From: Alopecurus myosuroides
Taxonomy: Eukaryota > Streptophyta > Magnoliopsida > Poales > Poaceae
Direction of reading: 5' to 3'
Length of the DNA stretch: 64,000 nucleotides
Assembly (NCBI GenBank): GCA_028641055.1
Contig: CM054059.1
Coordinates: 108,884,263-108,948,262, forward strand
This document shows, piece by piece, positions 1-11,176 of this stretch. The translations under genes and the position numbers were made by a program. The notes beneath the pieces were generated by a model. The model was given only the letters and a program-made list of their open reading frames with translations, searched no databases and was not told the DNA's origin. Each line of letters opens with the position of its first letter. Within the stretch, counting starts at the first letter, position 1.

Positions 1-57
1 ACGTGACCTTCTAGTGACAAAAATTGAGGGTCACGTATCAACATATTTCTTGTAGTG
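1..57. mobile_element. Terminal end of a CACTA (En/Spm) DNA transposon
   Basis: Read on the minus strand from 57, the sequence begins CACTACAAGAAA, the classic terminal inverted repeat of grass CACTA elements. It continues with short repeated motifs of the GTCAC and ACGTGAC kind, typical of transposase-binding subterminal repeats. The rest of the element lies left of the window, so its class content and its TSD cannot be checked. It abuts element G, into which it was probably inserted. Confidence 0.8.
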
Positions 58-197
58 ATCGTCTACGGAATAGAGAAGAAGCAGATGAGAAGCAGAAATG
101 AAGAAGTAGCGCTACCCGTAGCTGCACAGACAAGCTCAATCACCTTCTTCATCATCCTCAGACCAATCCCGAATGGAAGCATCGACGTGGTGCTTAC

Positions 198-327
198 CAT
201 GTTGTTCGGCATGAGGGACACAGAGGGTGTCCTGGGTGTCGTAGGCGGTCTCGTCGTCCTCTGTCCGGTCTGGGTCCCAGTTGGCCTCAAGGAGCTCCTC
301 GTTCTCAGCAAGCTGGCGGTCAAGGTG
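198..327 (-). CDS. Candidate downstream exon of the antisense gene in element G
   Basis: On the minus strand a good acceptor (gtgttttcag) precedes 327 and a GTAAGC donor follows 198. The 130-nt stretch between them is open and encodes a polar, acidic peptide rich in D, E and T. Acidic exons also follow the first exon of the related antisense genes in A and B, which supports the call. Whether it is really spliced to 682-1545 cannot be seen, because that exon ends in an in-frame stop. Confidence 0.4.
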
Positions 328-379
328 CTGAAAACACAAGCAAACAGCACAAATCAGTTGAGTAATACAAGGAGCTCTA

Positions 380-640
380 CCCGGGGCGGGATGCAAACAC
401 AAAGCATATTTGAGTAAATGTTCTACTCGGCATAGCGTGCACACACAAAGCACATAAGACCTAACAGATACTAGCAAGTGCTCTACTCAACATGGCGTGC
501 AAACACAAAGCACATGAAGCCTAGTGAACACTAGTGGGAGTTTCTATTCGGCACAGCATGCGAATACTAAGCATCCTAAGCTGGAAGGCCGTCTACTCGG
601 CATCACGATGCAAAGACAAAGCATAACAGTACTAATCTGT
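380..640. repeat. Imperfect tandem repeats, about 60 bp
   Basis: About four degenerate copies share the pattern ctactcggcat...cgtgcaaacacaaagca. They lie in the non-coding part of element G between its antisense exons. Copies differ by many substitutions and small indels. No function is evident. Confidence 0.55.
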
Positions 641-681
641 CCGATGGGCTTCGTGCGGCTATACGGCACGAAGCCGTACTG

Positions 682-1545
682 TCAATTGTCGGTGAGGCCA
701 GTGCTCATGATCGAGCGCGCCCAGACGGCCACATCCGCGTTGCTCAACTCGAACGTGGTCGTCCGTGTGCAGTCTCTGTTGCCCCCCATGTAGCACATGA
801 GGTGCGCACGGCGCTGCAGCGGAAGCACTCGCCTGGAAATCCAGCAGGCGATGGGGTCGTCGCTCTTCAGCCCCAAATCCTTCAGCTGGGCAAGGCGCTG
901 GTTGATCTGCTTGATGTCGCCTTCTAGTGCAGGCTTGAATCCCCAATTCTGTTGGGTGGGCGCCGTGTTCGTCCACTTGGGGAGGTGGATCCGATCCACA
1001 ATTGGCGCTCCCTCTTCAACAGCAACGTTCTTCACGTAGAAGAACGACCGCTGCCACTTGCGCACGGAGTCGAGGCCCTTGATGCGCGGGTGGTTGGTCC
1101 CGCCGCGTTGCAGCATCATGGCGCTGCCGGTCTTGGTCATGCTGCGGGTGCTCTCCGTGCTACCCGGCTTGGGCACGCTCTTCTTCCTGAAGAAGAAGTA
1201 GCGCGCCCAGGTGTGCACCGTGGGGCGCACACCCAAGAACGCCTCGCACACCACGGCGTGGTATGCGAGCATCACGATGGCGTTCGGAGGCAGATGATGC
1301 GGTTGAAGGCCGAAGTGGTTGAGGAAGGAGCGGAAGAAGTCGGAGACGGGAAGCCCGAATCCTCGCTTGAAGTGAGCGAGGAACACGACGAACTCGTCCG
1401 CCTCCGGAGTGGGGACGAGCTCGCCGTTTGAGGGCCTGCAGCGCACGCCGGCGGGAACCCGGCGGGTATTCACCAGCCACTGGCAATCGTCTGCCGTGAC
1501 CTCGGATCCAGCCCACCCGGCGCGGGCGTCGTCGTCGTGGGCCAT
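682..1545 (-). CDS. Antisense Transposase_28-like protein of element G
   Basis: A 287-aa reading frame runs opposite to the transcription sense of G, starting at ATG 1545. The frame is open upstream to 1866, but the ATG at 1545 is preferred because the upstream part covers the promoter region. The N-terminal half has the signature of the 'putative gypsy type transposon' family (PF04195): an FLAHFKRGFGLPVSDFFRSF stretch, then a hydrophobic block and a YFFFRKK motif. The C-terminal part contains a conserved IACWISRRVLPLQRR region seen in many grass retroelement proteins. A TATA-like GGATAAATACC lies at 1722-1733 on the same strand. It occupies the same place and orientation as the spliced antisense genes in A and B, but looks simpler. 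Its function is unknown. Confidence 0.7.
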   Translation of the reverse strand: MAHDDDARAGWAGSEVTADDCQWLVNTRRVPAGVRCRPSNGELVPTPEADEFVVFLAHFKRGFGLPVSDFFRSFLNHFGLQPHHLPPNAIVMLAYHAVVCEAFLGVRPTVHTWARYFFFRKKSVPKPGSTESTRSMTKTGSAMMLQRGGTNHPRIKGLDSVRKWQRSFFYVKNVAVEEGAPIVDRIHLPKWTNTAPTQQNWGFKPALEGDIKQINQRLAQLKDLGLKSDDPIACWISRRVLPLQRRAHLMCYMGGNRDCTRTTTFELSNADVAVWARSIMSTGLTDN

Positions 1546-1721
1546 CGAGAAGAGGAGATTCGGTGGATTCGTGAGATATTTGGTGGAAATCGCTAGCCTT
1601 CCGGCGTCGCAGGGAGCAGCGGCGCGGTGAGATGTGCAGCGGCGAAGCACTCTGTGGCGGCGGAGATACGAAGAGACAAGGGATGAATGGGAGCAGGAAG
1701 GGGAAGAAGGGGTTACCGAGG

Positions 1722-1733
1722 GGGTATTTATCC
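1722..1733 (-). promoter_or_regulatory. TATA-like box of the antisense gene in G
   Basis: The minus strand reads GGATAAATACCC about 180 nt before the ATG at 1545. Comparable boxes precede the antisense genes of A and B, which suggests these genes have their own promoters. Confidence 0.4.
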
Positions 1734-3794
1734 CTCCCCTCGGATAGCCGTTACCGGTAACGCTAGTGGGATCAGTTGTGCGCAGAGATCGTGCGACGTG
1801 GGGTGTGGGCCGGTTAGAAACGCACGCAGCGCAGTTCGCGCGCGTAACGGCCGCAATCAATCCCACGTCGGGATCGTGGGTGATAACTGCACTTGATGTG
1901 ACCTAACGGGCCGGTGGGCCCATGTAACATCCCAAGTATGAAAATCTCCCTTTAGAATGTTTGTTTCTTGTTTCATTATTGTTTTGCATCATGTCATCAT
2001 ATTCATTGCTTTTTGTTTGCATTTGTTTGGCATTTGATTTCATTTGTTTCCAATTGTTTTCTATATGATTTCCAAACAAAATTCAAACCTTTATTCATAC
2101 TTGTTATGTTACATGTTTCAAATAAAAACTACAAAACAAACAAATAAGTTGTTCCATTAAAAACTTGAAATTAAACACTTTACATTGATTAAGTTTCAAT
2201 TTTTCATTTAATCCCAAATTCATTCAAAATTCAATCAAATTGCAAACATCAACTATTTCAAAAAAAAATTGGAAAACCAAAGTGTGTAATTGTTGCTATT
2301 ACCATACTTACTCAATAAAATTTGTCCCAAAAAATTTTGCTAACCCATAAACCCTCTCCTTTTCTCTCCTTTGTCAAATCTGCAAAAAAAAATAATAAGA
2401 AGAAAAAGATAAAAAAAAAAGGAGAGGGGGAATAGGGCAGCCAGCCCTTTGGGCCAGCCCAACTTACCAAAGGCCTGGTACCCCTCGCTCATCTCCTACC
2501 TCTGTACGGACGAGCATCCGCTCTGTCCACGTTGACAGTTGAGAGAAGGAACGGCCGAGCTCAACCCCCCTCCCTCCTCTTAAACCTAGCATCGATCCCC
2601 TATGTGCCCTATTCTTTCTTCCTCCCTCCTTCTCCCTCGCGCCGCAGCTTCTTCCTCCTCTCTCTGCACCCTGCTCCTCCCTCTCGCTGTTCTCTGTATC
2701 CCCACCGAAAACCATCACCGCCGCCTCCCTCTCCGGCTCATCGCCGCCGCCACGGTGCCCTCCCGGCCGTGTTAGGGCCGGGAATGGAACCGCCCGACTT
2801 CCCTCTCCCGCTACGTCCCCTCCGTTTCCCCCGGGAGCCACGGAATCGGCGCCGCCGTCCCCGTTTCCCGCCACCGAGCGCCTCCTCCCTGCACCGACTG
2901 CTCCCTCTGTTCGACAGCAAGGTGAGCGTCGCCACCTCCCTCGTTCCCTCCTCCTCTCTGCTCTCGCACGACCCCGCACACGGCCCGCACGAGCACACGC
3001 ACGGTCAGCGCCCAGCGCAGCAGCGGCAGAAGGCCGCCGTCCGCCTCAGTCCGGCGATCGGACAGTTAACTGAACCTGTTGTTCAGTTTGTCAGATGTGG
3101 GACCAGCCCGAGGCAGTACCTCAAAAGGCTACGCGCTCGATACCTATCACCAAACGGAACACACCCCACTGGCAGTGCACCCTTGCGCGCGAGCCCAGGT
3201 CCTGGGTTCGATCCCCCAAAGCCCCACCTATTATTTCTGTTTTTTTTTCTTTTTCTGCCCGAATTTCAGAAACAGAGATCTGAGGCATTAACTCTAAAAT
3301 CAATATCAAATTGAATATTACTCCAATTTGAATGATTCAAAATCCTGTGGATTCATAATCTTGAGCCCTTTCTGTTAATGTCAAGTTTGCAATATGTTTC
3401 TGTAACAATTTTGGCACTAAATAATTAATTACTGAAAATGCAATAAAAAGTGGAAACTTTGGAATTTCATAACTTTAGTTCTGTTCATCCAAATTAAGCA
3501 AACTTGGGCTCTAAAAATTTGCCTTAACAAACTCTACTCATTGGTATTTTATTTGGGCACAATTGAATTTATTTTGAGCATGTTTCCCTCTGTTTACTAA
3601 AATGGGCAGAATAAGAATGATTATAAAAACTTGCATAATAAATTCAATAATAACCCAAAAATTATGTTTGATAACTCTAAATGTTCAATGAAACATTTGC
3701 TACATGTTTTCAACCTTTTTCAATGCAATTTGTTTAATGTTTTCCCTAATTAAAAGTGGTGCAATAATCCAATGCTTTAATTAAACCCTTTTAA

Positions 3795-4165
3795 ATTGCA
3801 AAATTCATAACTTGGGCAATTCAAATCCAATTCCAACATGTGAAATATGTTTTCCATCCCATTTTTCATGAACTTTGCAAATATCAACTTTTTTTCTATT
3901 TTGGATAATTTAAATTGCTGAAAACAACTGTTTCTTATTTAATGCAATTAAAATTGCCAAATTAATAACTTGCTCATTTCAAATCCAAATTCAACAAGTG
4001 AAACATGTATTCCACCTAAAATTTTGTGTATTTTCCAAATATGAATTTTGTTATCTATTTTGAACAATTAAAATTGGTGAAAACAACAAATGCTTGTGTA
4101 CCACCTTTAAGAAGCAAATTTTCATAACTTAATAAATAAAATTCCAAACTTGGTAAACCTTATTT
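3795..4165. repeat. Degenerate tandem repeat, about 160 bp, inside the F LTR
   Basis: Three copies of a motif like cataacttg..caattcaaatccaattccaac..gtgaaac recur near 3800, 3960 and 4120. They are AT-rich and strongly diverged. Long LTRs of LARD-type elements often hold such repeats. Confidence 0.45.
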
Positions 4166-5410
4166 CTAATTGTTTCTATTGTTGTTATTTTTCTGTTTTC
4201 CTCATCCATGCATCATACTAATCCACTTTCACCTGTTGATTAGTTGTAAAACAATTATTCCAACCTTAATTCATGGGCTTTCCATATGCAATCCAAATTG
4301 CATATGGGTCCATTTAAATTGTGTTACCATGTTAACTAGTTTATTTTGATGCATCAATTAAATTGTCATGCATCATCCCATGATTGTGCACTATGCCATG
4401 TTATTGATTGTTTGTCTCCTTGCGTTGTTTGTTTGCTTCTTCTCGAATAGACGACGACGTTGAGACAGGCGAGGTTTACGACATCCCTTCTGAGGATCTT
4501 AGCTCAGTACCAGGCTACTGAGTTTGCAGGCAAGTATTAACTCACATGAACCATTGTGTTCCTTTCAACATTGGATACCGATACTTTCCGTTGTCTATTC
4601 TGCTAGCCCTATGTATCGTTGCTTGTGTTCCGAACCCATTACATGTATCCTTTAACCCAGATATTGCCTCACCTGCACTCCTATAACCCCGTTGCTTGTG
4701 CCCGTGTCTTACTAGCATGCTTAGGGTTGTTTTTGCTCGAGTCTGCTGTCAGTTAGTTTCTGTTATCATATTCTATTATGTTCTAGGGCTCGATGTTAAA
4801 CAATCAACCTGCTAATGCTTGGGTAATAATAATTTGCTGATAAGGCACCGGCAGGAGGCCCGGTGTGGTTTTTAGGCCTGCTAGTGTCGACCCTAATTAG
4901 GAAAAGGGTCTTGTCTACTGATCCATGATCCGGGTGGTGGTATGGAACCCCCCTCGACTTTGATCGGATCCGCAGTTTGTCCGAAGAGCCACACTTAGTT
5001 CGGGTGTTCCATTTGGCTCATACGCATGAATGGGTCGCTCCCATGGTTATTGATGATGATGATGACGCACACATATAGGGCGAGGCCTGTATTGCCGGGG
5101 TGTTGCGTCCTGCGGGAGTTTTGCACACTTGCGCTGAGTATTCGGCCGCGTGGCTGGGACCTTATAGCTCCGTGGCTCCTAGGACAGGCTGTAGAGATGG
5201 TTCGAGTCGTGTTGAGTCCACCTGAGTTTTAGTTGGTGGCTCGAGTGTGTACGGGTACTGGAGCACACCCTGCAGGGATGAATCTTCTCGAGGAGCCTTG
5301 TTGTCCGCGGTTATGTGACGACTTGGTGAAAGTACTGGATAACAAGTACTCAGACAACTTACACCTAACTATAATAACTTGACTAGTAATAGGTTTATTG
5401 ACACAATAAC

Positions 5411-5864
5411 TGATGAGGGAATAGTAACCCGGTGTGCCAGCTCCCGGGTGTGACCCGGCCCAAACGACGGATGGACCGAATCCGGCTAAGGACGAAGAAA
5501 CTCCTGGAAGGCCCAGGGCTTGTAAGGATCGTAACCCGGGTTGTGGGTTACGGTAAGAAAAGTTAGGGTTCGTATGAAGAGTTCGAGTAGGACTCGAGGA
5601 GCGTTTTGTAGGGCAAGCCCGGAGGGGTATGAGTACTATATAAACCAACCCCTGGGCTTCGCCTAAGAGAGATTCAAGTCATAGTTGTAACACCTGTTAT
5701 CGAGTATCCAGTATAATCATATCGAGAGCCGGCGAGTTGTTTTCCGGTTCTTAGATTGCTTTCGCCATGTTCTCCTTCGAGCTAAACCCTCTCCCAAATA
5801 CCTGTGTCGACTTGCCCCAAAATCAGTTACCCCAGGTAACATCTGCCGTGATTATCCCACGACA
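5411..5864 (+). repeat. 5' LTR of element A
   Basis: TG...CA ended, 454 bp. It contains a TATA box (tatataaac, around 5637-5645). The main frame's ATG (5767) lies within it, about 97 nt before the LTR end. Confidence 0.95.
5636..5645 (+). promoter_or_regulatory. TATA box of the A 5' LTR
   Basis: The sequence ctatataaac is about 125 nt upstream of the ATG at 5767, a sensible distance for transcription starting in the LTR. The 3' LTR has the same box. Confidence 0.6.
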
Positions 5865-8800
5865 GTTGGCGCCCACCGTGGGGCCTGCGTCCAAAGGTGT
5901 TTACATCACGGGAGAAGCTCGGAAGAGCATGGAGAACTTCGTCGTCGGCGAGATCTACTCCAATGGCGAAGGAGAAAGAATAGTGGACAGTTCCGGGTGG
6001 GAGTTGGACTCGGATCGCTGCGAATCTGGATCCGTGGGGTCAATCGGCCAAATCAGTATCTTCGTCGGCATGGTACGTACACTCAATTTGAAAGGACAAT
6101 ATCATGTGCATGTTACAGGAACTTCCAGCAGGGACAAAAAGGCGTTAAAACAAACAGCGAATCTATCCTCCTCGGCCACTCCGGAATACTTGAGGTGGGC
6201 AGAGCAAGAGGTAACATGGAGCAGAAGAGATCATCCAGAAGGAGTAGAGCACCCCGGAACTTTGGCGTTAGTGGTTTCGCCACAGGTCAATGGTTATGAA
6301 TTGAAAAAGGTATTGATGGACGGAGGGAGCAGCATCAACATCCTATATTGGGAAACCTTCTTGCGCATGAACCTCAAGGAGTCTCAGCTACAAAAAAGTT
6401 CGACGGTGTTCCATGGGATCGTGCCGGGTCATTCGGCACGCCCCGAAGGGAAAATTGCCTTGGAAGTAGTCTTTGGAGAATCGGTAGATAACTATCGGGT
6501 GGAGTGGCTTACGTTTGAAGTGGTCAAGCTGCATAGCCCCTACCACGCTCTGTTCGGAAGGCCGGCTTACGCTAAATTCATGGCTAGGCCGTGCTACGTA
6601 TATTTGCAGTTAAAAATTCCAGGCCCCAAGCGGACCATCACTATCCATGGAAACCGAGATATAGCAGCAGAGTGTGATGAGGGAGATTCGGTGATGGCCG
6701 AGCAAGCCTGCAGAAAGGAAGAGCTTAAATATTACCGGTCTCAGGTGGATCCGGAAGATGGCACGGCATTGAGAAGACCAGATTCTGAAGACGAAAGAGT
6801 GAAATTTAAGGCGGCTCAAGACACCAAGAAAGTAGATTTTGTGGAAGGAGACCCCACCAAGCAGTTCACTATAGGGTCCAATTTGGAAGACGCACAAGAA
6901 AAGGCCCTAGTGGAATTTATACGCTCAAATGCGGATGTGTTCGCCTGGACACCCAGCGACATGCCGGGTATCCCTACCGAGTTGGCAGAGCACAGTTTGC
7001 ATGTGGATCCCAGGGCCAGGCCTGTGAAGCAAGGTTTGAGAAAAATGAACGAGGAAAGGAGAAGAGCTATAGGTGAGGAAATCGCACGACTATTAACCGC
7101 AGGCTTTATCATGGAGGTATTTCACCCGGACTGGTTAGCGAATCCGGTTCTAGTGATGAAAAAGACAAATGAGTGGAGGATGTGCATCGATTTCACGAGC
7201 CTCAACAAGCATTGCCCAAAGGATCCGTTCGCGCTGCCAAGGATAGACCAGATCATAGACGCGGTAGCCGGAAGCGACTTGCTATGTTTCTTGGACGCAT
7301 ATTCGGGGTACCACCAGATTAAACTCAAAAGGGAGGATTGGGAGAAAACCTCGTTTATAACCCCTTTTGGGGCCTTTTGCTACAAAACCATGACGTTTGG
7401 GTTGAAAAATGCGGGCGCAACTTATCAACGGTGTATTCAGAAGTGCTTCGAGGATCAAATTGGGCGTAACGTGCACGCATATGTGGATGATGTGGTTATC
7501 AAGACCCGGAAGGCAGAGACATTTATTGATGATTTAAAAGAAACGTTTAAAAACTTGAGGAGGTATCAGATGAAGCTTAACCCAACGAAGTGTGTATTCG
7601 GAGTCCCGGCCGGGAAGTTACTTGGCTTTATAGTCTCCGAGAGAGGAATTGAGGCAAACCCGGATAAAATCAAGGCCATACAGAATTTGAAGAAACCGGA
7701 AAATTTGAAGCACGTTCAAAAACTCACGGGGTGCGTGGCAGCCCTGAGCCGGTTCATATCCAGGCTTGGAGAAAAGGCAATACCCCTGTACCGGCTTTTG
7801 CGGAAATCAGATAAGTTCGTATGGGATCAGGAGGCAGATGAGGCGTTAGAAGCACTAAAGAAGCAGTTATCTGAAGCACCAGTACTAGCGGCGCCGGGTC
7901 CTAAAGAGCCTATGTTATTATACGTGGCAGCCGGCCCCCGAGCCGTCAGTGCAGTGGTTGTCGTGGAACGCAAAGAAGATGGGAAAGGTTACCCGGTCCA
8001 GAGGCCGGTTTACTATGTCAGTGAAGTGTTATCGGAAGCGAAGCAGCGTTACCCGCATTGGCAAAAATTGGTGTTTGGGGTCTTTATGGCCAGCCGGAAG
8101 TTGAAGCCATATTTCCAAGAACATCCCATAACAGTGGTTAGTTCAATACCAATGTCGGATATCATCAGGAACTCGGATGCAACGGGCAGAATAGCCAAAT
8201 GGGCAATAGAGATGGGAGATTATCATATAAGCTACGAGCCCAGATCGGCAATCAAGTCCCAGGCCTTGGCTGATTTCGTTAACGACTGGACGCACACTGG
8301 AATGGTTACCGCAGTTCCAAGTTCCGAGTCATGGACCATGCACTTCGATGGATCAAAGCAGTACGAGGGGTCAGGAGCCGGAGTGGTGCTGACATCGCCC
8401 AAGGGGGACAAACTAAGTTATGTGCTACAGATTCATTTTGATTGCTCAAACAACGTGGCCGAGTATGAGGCTCTGTTACATGGCTTGAAGGTAGCCAAGG
8501 AGATGAACATTAGAAGGATACGATGCTTTGGGGACTCAGATCTCGTGGTGCAGCAGGTGTCAGGAACCTGGGACAGGAAGGACGCCACTATGGCAGCGTA
8601 TCGCAGGGAGGTTGATAGGGTTGCCGGGTCTTTCTCCGGGTATGAAGTGGAGCACATAGACAGAAGAAAGAACGAGGCGGCGGACGCACTCGCTAGACTC
8701 GGCTCGCGCAGGGAGCCGGTTCCACCTAATGTTTTCGTGGACGAGCTATGGCGGCCGTCAGTTAAATCCGAGTCTGAAGAAGAATTAGCAAATCGAGACC

Positions 8801-10122
8801 CGGACGTGGAGCTCGTGGCTACGATACACGGCGTCCCCGAATGGACGGAGCCATATCTGGCATACTTATCACGAGGCGAACTACCAGAACAGGAGGTACT
8901 AGCAAGACAAATCGTGAGGCGGGCAAAAGGATACGCTATTATCAATGGAGAGTTGTACAAGAGAAGTGCGGCAGGAGTCTTTTTGCGCTGTGTGACACCA
9001 GAAGAAGGCCGACAGATTCTTAAGGAGATCCATGAAGGTGATTGCGGGCATCACGCGTCCACAAGGTCTCTTGTGGCCAAGGCCTATCGACATGGGTTCT
9101 TCTGGCTCACAGCTCTAGCAGACGCGGAGCGGATAGTGGCAAGGTGCGACGGATGTCAAAGGTACGCTCGTCAAACTCATGTGCCGGCTATGGAGTTACG
9201 GACCATTCCATTAACTTGGCCATTCGCTGTTTGGGGTATGGACATGGTCGGCCCCTTCCATATGTCACCTTGCAAGAAGACGCACCTTTTAGTTGCTGTT
9301 GATAAGTTTACCAAATGGGTGGAGGTTATGCCAGTCACCAATTGCGAAGCGGCCACAGCAGTCAAATTCCTGAAAAGAATTATATACCGGTTCGGGTACC
9401 CCCACAGCATAATTACCGACAATGGAACTAACATGTCCCTTGGAGAGATGGAAAAATTTTGTGGCAGCAATGGAATCAGGCTTGATGTAGCGTCAGTAGC
9501 ACATCCGCAAGCCAACGGGCAAGTTGAGAGGGCGAACCAAGAACTACTTCGTGGATTGAAGCCAAGACTGAGGGTTCCCTGTATCAGGGCCGCTGGGGCA
9601 TGGGTTGAAGAGCTTCCTTCCGTGGTCTGGGGTATTAACACTACACCCAACCGATCCACCCAGATGACACCTTTTTTCATGGTCTACGGCGCAGAAGCGG
9701 TATTACCAAGCGACATCATTCATGATTCACCAAGGGTGACAGCTTATGTGGAAGTAGAGAACGAGAAAACCCGGCAAGACGCCGTGGATATGTTAGAAGA
9801 ACAAAGGGAGCAAGCCTTGGAAAGATCAGCCATATACCAGCAGGACTTGCGAAGATATCATAGTCGGCGGGTGAAAAGCCGGGTCTTTCAGGAGGGAGAC
9901 TTGGTCTTGCGCTTGGTTCAGACAAACGAGGGAAGACACAAACTATCGCCACCATGGGAAGGACCCTTCATCGTAAGCCGGAGTCTGCATAATGGGTCAT
10001 ATTACTTGATAGATGCAAGAGAAGAATCGACCACACTCAACGATACGGCTCACACAACTGCACCTATGCAAGAAAGAGATAGACCGTGGAACGTGGCTCA
10101 GCTACGTCCGTACTATACTTAG
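5767..10122 (+). CDS. pol: LTR-initiated leader fused to protease-RT-RNase H-integrase (gag-less polyprotein)
   Basis: A single open frame of 1451 aa. Residues 1-33 are encoded by the LTR, the next few by the primer site, and residues to about 110 form a leader shared with B. The frame then enters the protease region directly, with catalytic LMDGGSSINIL at about residue 188. Reverse transcriptase follows (about 390-610) with the catalytic YVDD near residue 576. Next come a degenerate RNase H-like region and a second RNase H (HFDGSKQ, AEYEALLHGL, GDSDLVVQQ, ADALARLGS). The dual RNase H points to the Tat lineage. Integrase has the HHCC finger (HH...CDGCQRY) and the acidic triad in GMDMVGPF, TDNGTN and QVERANQ. 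The retrotransposon gag capsid domain and its cysteine finger are missing. No internal stop or frameshift is visible. Confidence 0.95.
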   Translation: MFSFELNPLPNTCVDLPQNQLPQVTSAVIIPRQLAPTVGPASKGVYITGEARKSMENFVVGEIYSNGEGERIVDSSGWELDSDRCESGSVGSIGQISIFVGMVRTLNLKGQYHVHVTGTSSRDKKALKQTANLSSSATPEYLRWAEQEVTWSRRDHPEGVEHPGTLALVVSPQVNGYELKKVLMDGGSSINILYWETFLRMNLKESQLQKSSTVFHGIVPGHSARPEGKIALEVVFGESVDNYRVEWLTFEVVKLHSPYHALFGRPAYAKFMARPCYVYLQLKIPGPKRTITIHGNRDIAAECDEGDSVMAEQACRKEELKYYRSQVDPEDGTALRRPDSEDERVKFKAAQDTKKVDFVEGDPTKQFTIGSNLEDAQEKALVEFIRSNADVFAWTPSDMPGIPTELAEHSLHVDPRARPVKQGLRKMNEERRRAIGEEIARLLTAGFIMEVFHPDWLANPVLVMKKTNEWRMCIDFTSLNKHCPKDPFALPRIDQIIDAVAGSDLLCFLDAYSGYHQIKLKREDWEKTSFITPFGAFCYKTMTFGLKNAGATYQRCIQKCFEDQIGRNVHAYVDDVVIKTRKAETFIDDLKETFKNLRRYQMKLNPTKCVFGVPAGKLLGFIVSERGIEANPDKIKAIQNLKKPENLKHVQKLTGCVAALSRFISRLGEKAIPLYRLLRKSDKFVWDQEADEALEALKKQLSEAPVLAAPGPKEPMLLYVAAGPRAVSAVVVVERKEDGKGYPVQRPVYYVSEVLSEAKQRYPHWQKLVFGVFMASRKLKPYFQEHPITVVSSIPMSDIIRNSDATGRIAKWAIEMGDYHISYEPRSAIKSQALADFVNDWTHTGMVTAVPSSESWTMHFDGSKQYEGSGAGVVLTSPKGDKLSYVLQIHFDCSNNVAEYEALLHGLKVAKEMNIRRIRCFGDSDLVVQQVSGTWDRKDATMAAYRREVDRVAGSFSGYEVEHIDRRKNEAADALARLGSRREPVPPNVFVDELWRPSVKSESEEELANRDPDVELVATIHGVPEWTEPYLAYLSRGELPEQEVLARQIVRRAKGYAIINGELYKRSAAGVFLRCVTPEEGRQILKEIHEGDCGHHASTRSLVAKAYRHGFFWLTALADAERIVARCDGCQRYARQTHVPAMELRTIPLTWPFAVWGMDMVGPFHMSPCKKTHLLVAVDKFTKWVEVMPVTNCEAATAVKFLKRIIYRFGYPHSIITDNGTNMSLGEMEKFCGSNGIRLDVASVAHPQANGQVERANQELLRGLKPRLRVPCIRAAGAWVEELPSVVWGINTTPNRSTQMTPFFMVYGAEAVLPSDIIHDSPRVTAYVEVENEKTRQDAVDMLEEQREQALERSAIYQQDLRRYHSRRVKSRVFQEGDLVLRLVQTNEGRHKLSPPWEGPFIVSRSLHNGSYYLIDAREESTTLNDTAHTTAPMQERDRPWNVAQLRPYYT
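5866..5884 (+). other. Primer binding site of element A
   Basis: TTGGCGCCCACCGTGGGGC follows the LTR end after one spacer base. B has a close variant at the same place. It is also read as codons of the main frame. I have not matched it to a specific tRNA. Confidence 0.75.
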
Positions 10123-11176
10123 CAGAAAAAGATGTAACAGGCAGCAGGTTCCAGACGCACTCTTTTCCTGTCCAGGGCACCCTTGGGGACTGGATGGGTT
10201 TTTAATGAGGCGGCTTGCTGGCCTAATTTTTTCATATCAAATAAAAAGGGATTATCAAGAAAAGAAGCAAGTGTTATTTATACAATGTGAATATTCAGGT
10301 CTTGAGGGCTGGTTGCTCACACAAGCACAGCTGTAAACTCAAAAAAGACCCGGCCTTGATGCCAATGAGTTATAGGGGCCGTCACTCGAAAAAACGAGTG
10401 CGGCTACAATCTTATAACCGGACAAAGAAGTCCAAATTTCTCGGCTATTCTTACTTAAGCTCGATGTGACTCGCAACGAAGTGGCATGATTCGTTCGCTT
10501 ACGATTAATGTCGGTCATGAGACCCAAACGGGACTCGCTTGACCCCGTTTTCGTATTGATGTAACAACATGGTATCCACGCGAAAGCCGGCTTATAGTAC
10601 AAGATAGTCGAAAGGGTCATCTAAACCACAAGTTATGCAGAGTATAAGGCCGATAGCCGGAAACTCAACGATTATCAAGCATAACTTCAAGCCTCATAAA
10701 AAACTGTCCTGAAGTCTTGGGCATTCAGTGACAGGCGAGTCGTTTCCTTGAAAGAAAACAATCATGCATCCTAGACGCGGAAACCCGGACTGGGGACTTA
10801 CGAGCTCTAAGGAAGAAACAGCATCATCCAGCCGATAAAATTAAAACGAGCCGCGCATCCGGGTCTTAGGAGCTTAGGGATTCAGGTGTAAAACCGATCC
10901 CTAGACGACAACACCTGGAGGACGGGTCTTGCTAAGGAAAGTATAAAAAAAACAGTATAAGGTATCGAGAATAAAGCAAGCGGATATCAAGAACAAACAA
11001 ATGCAAAGACATATTCATCAAAAGCGCAGAGGGGCGCGAAGTGCATCGGGAGTTTAAATAAAGTGTTACAAAAACCATAAAGTATCAAAAGAGCACAGGC
11101 GCTCTGCTTAAACGAATAGTAAAGCTGTTTTAATGATGCTTTGCCGGTTGACGTATGTGGAATGATAGGCATTACT
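10123..11176. other. Non-coding gap between pol and the antisense gene in A
   Basis: About 1 kb with no convincing frame. The first part (gcagcaggttccagacgcactctttt) is conserved after the truncated frame of B, so it is probably the common 3' untranslated region of the sense transcript and of the antisense gene. Confidence 0.6.

Noticed and set aside
952..1431. Plus-strand frame across the antisense gene of G
   Set aside because: It is the complement of the Transposase_28-like coding sequence, whose family motifs are on the minus strand.
2532..3314. Open frame of about 260 aa in the F LTR
   Set aside because: Proline, serine and arginine-rich low-complexity translation in the GC-rich part of an LTR; no domain and no sign of conservation.
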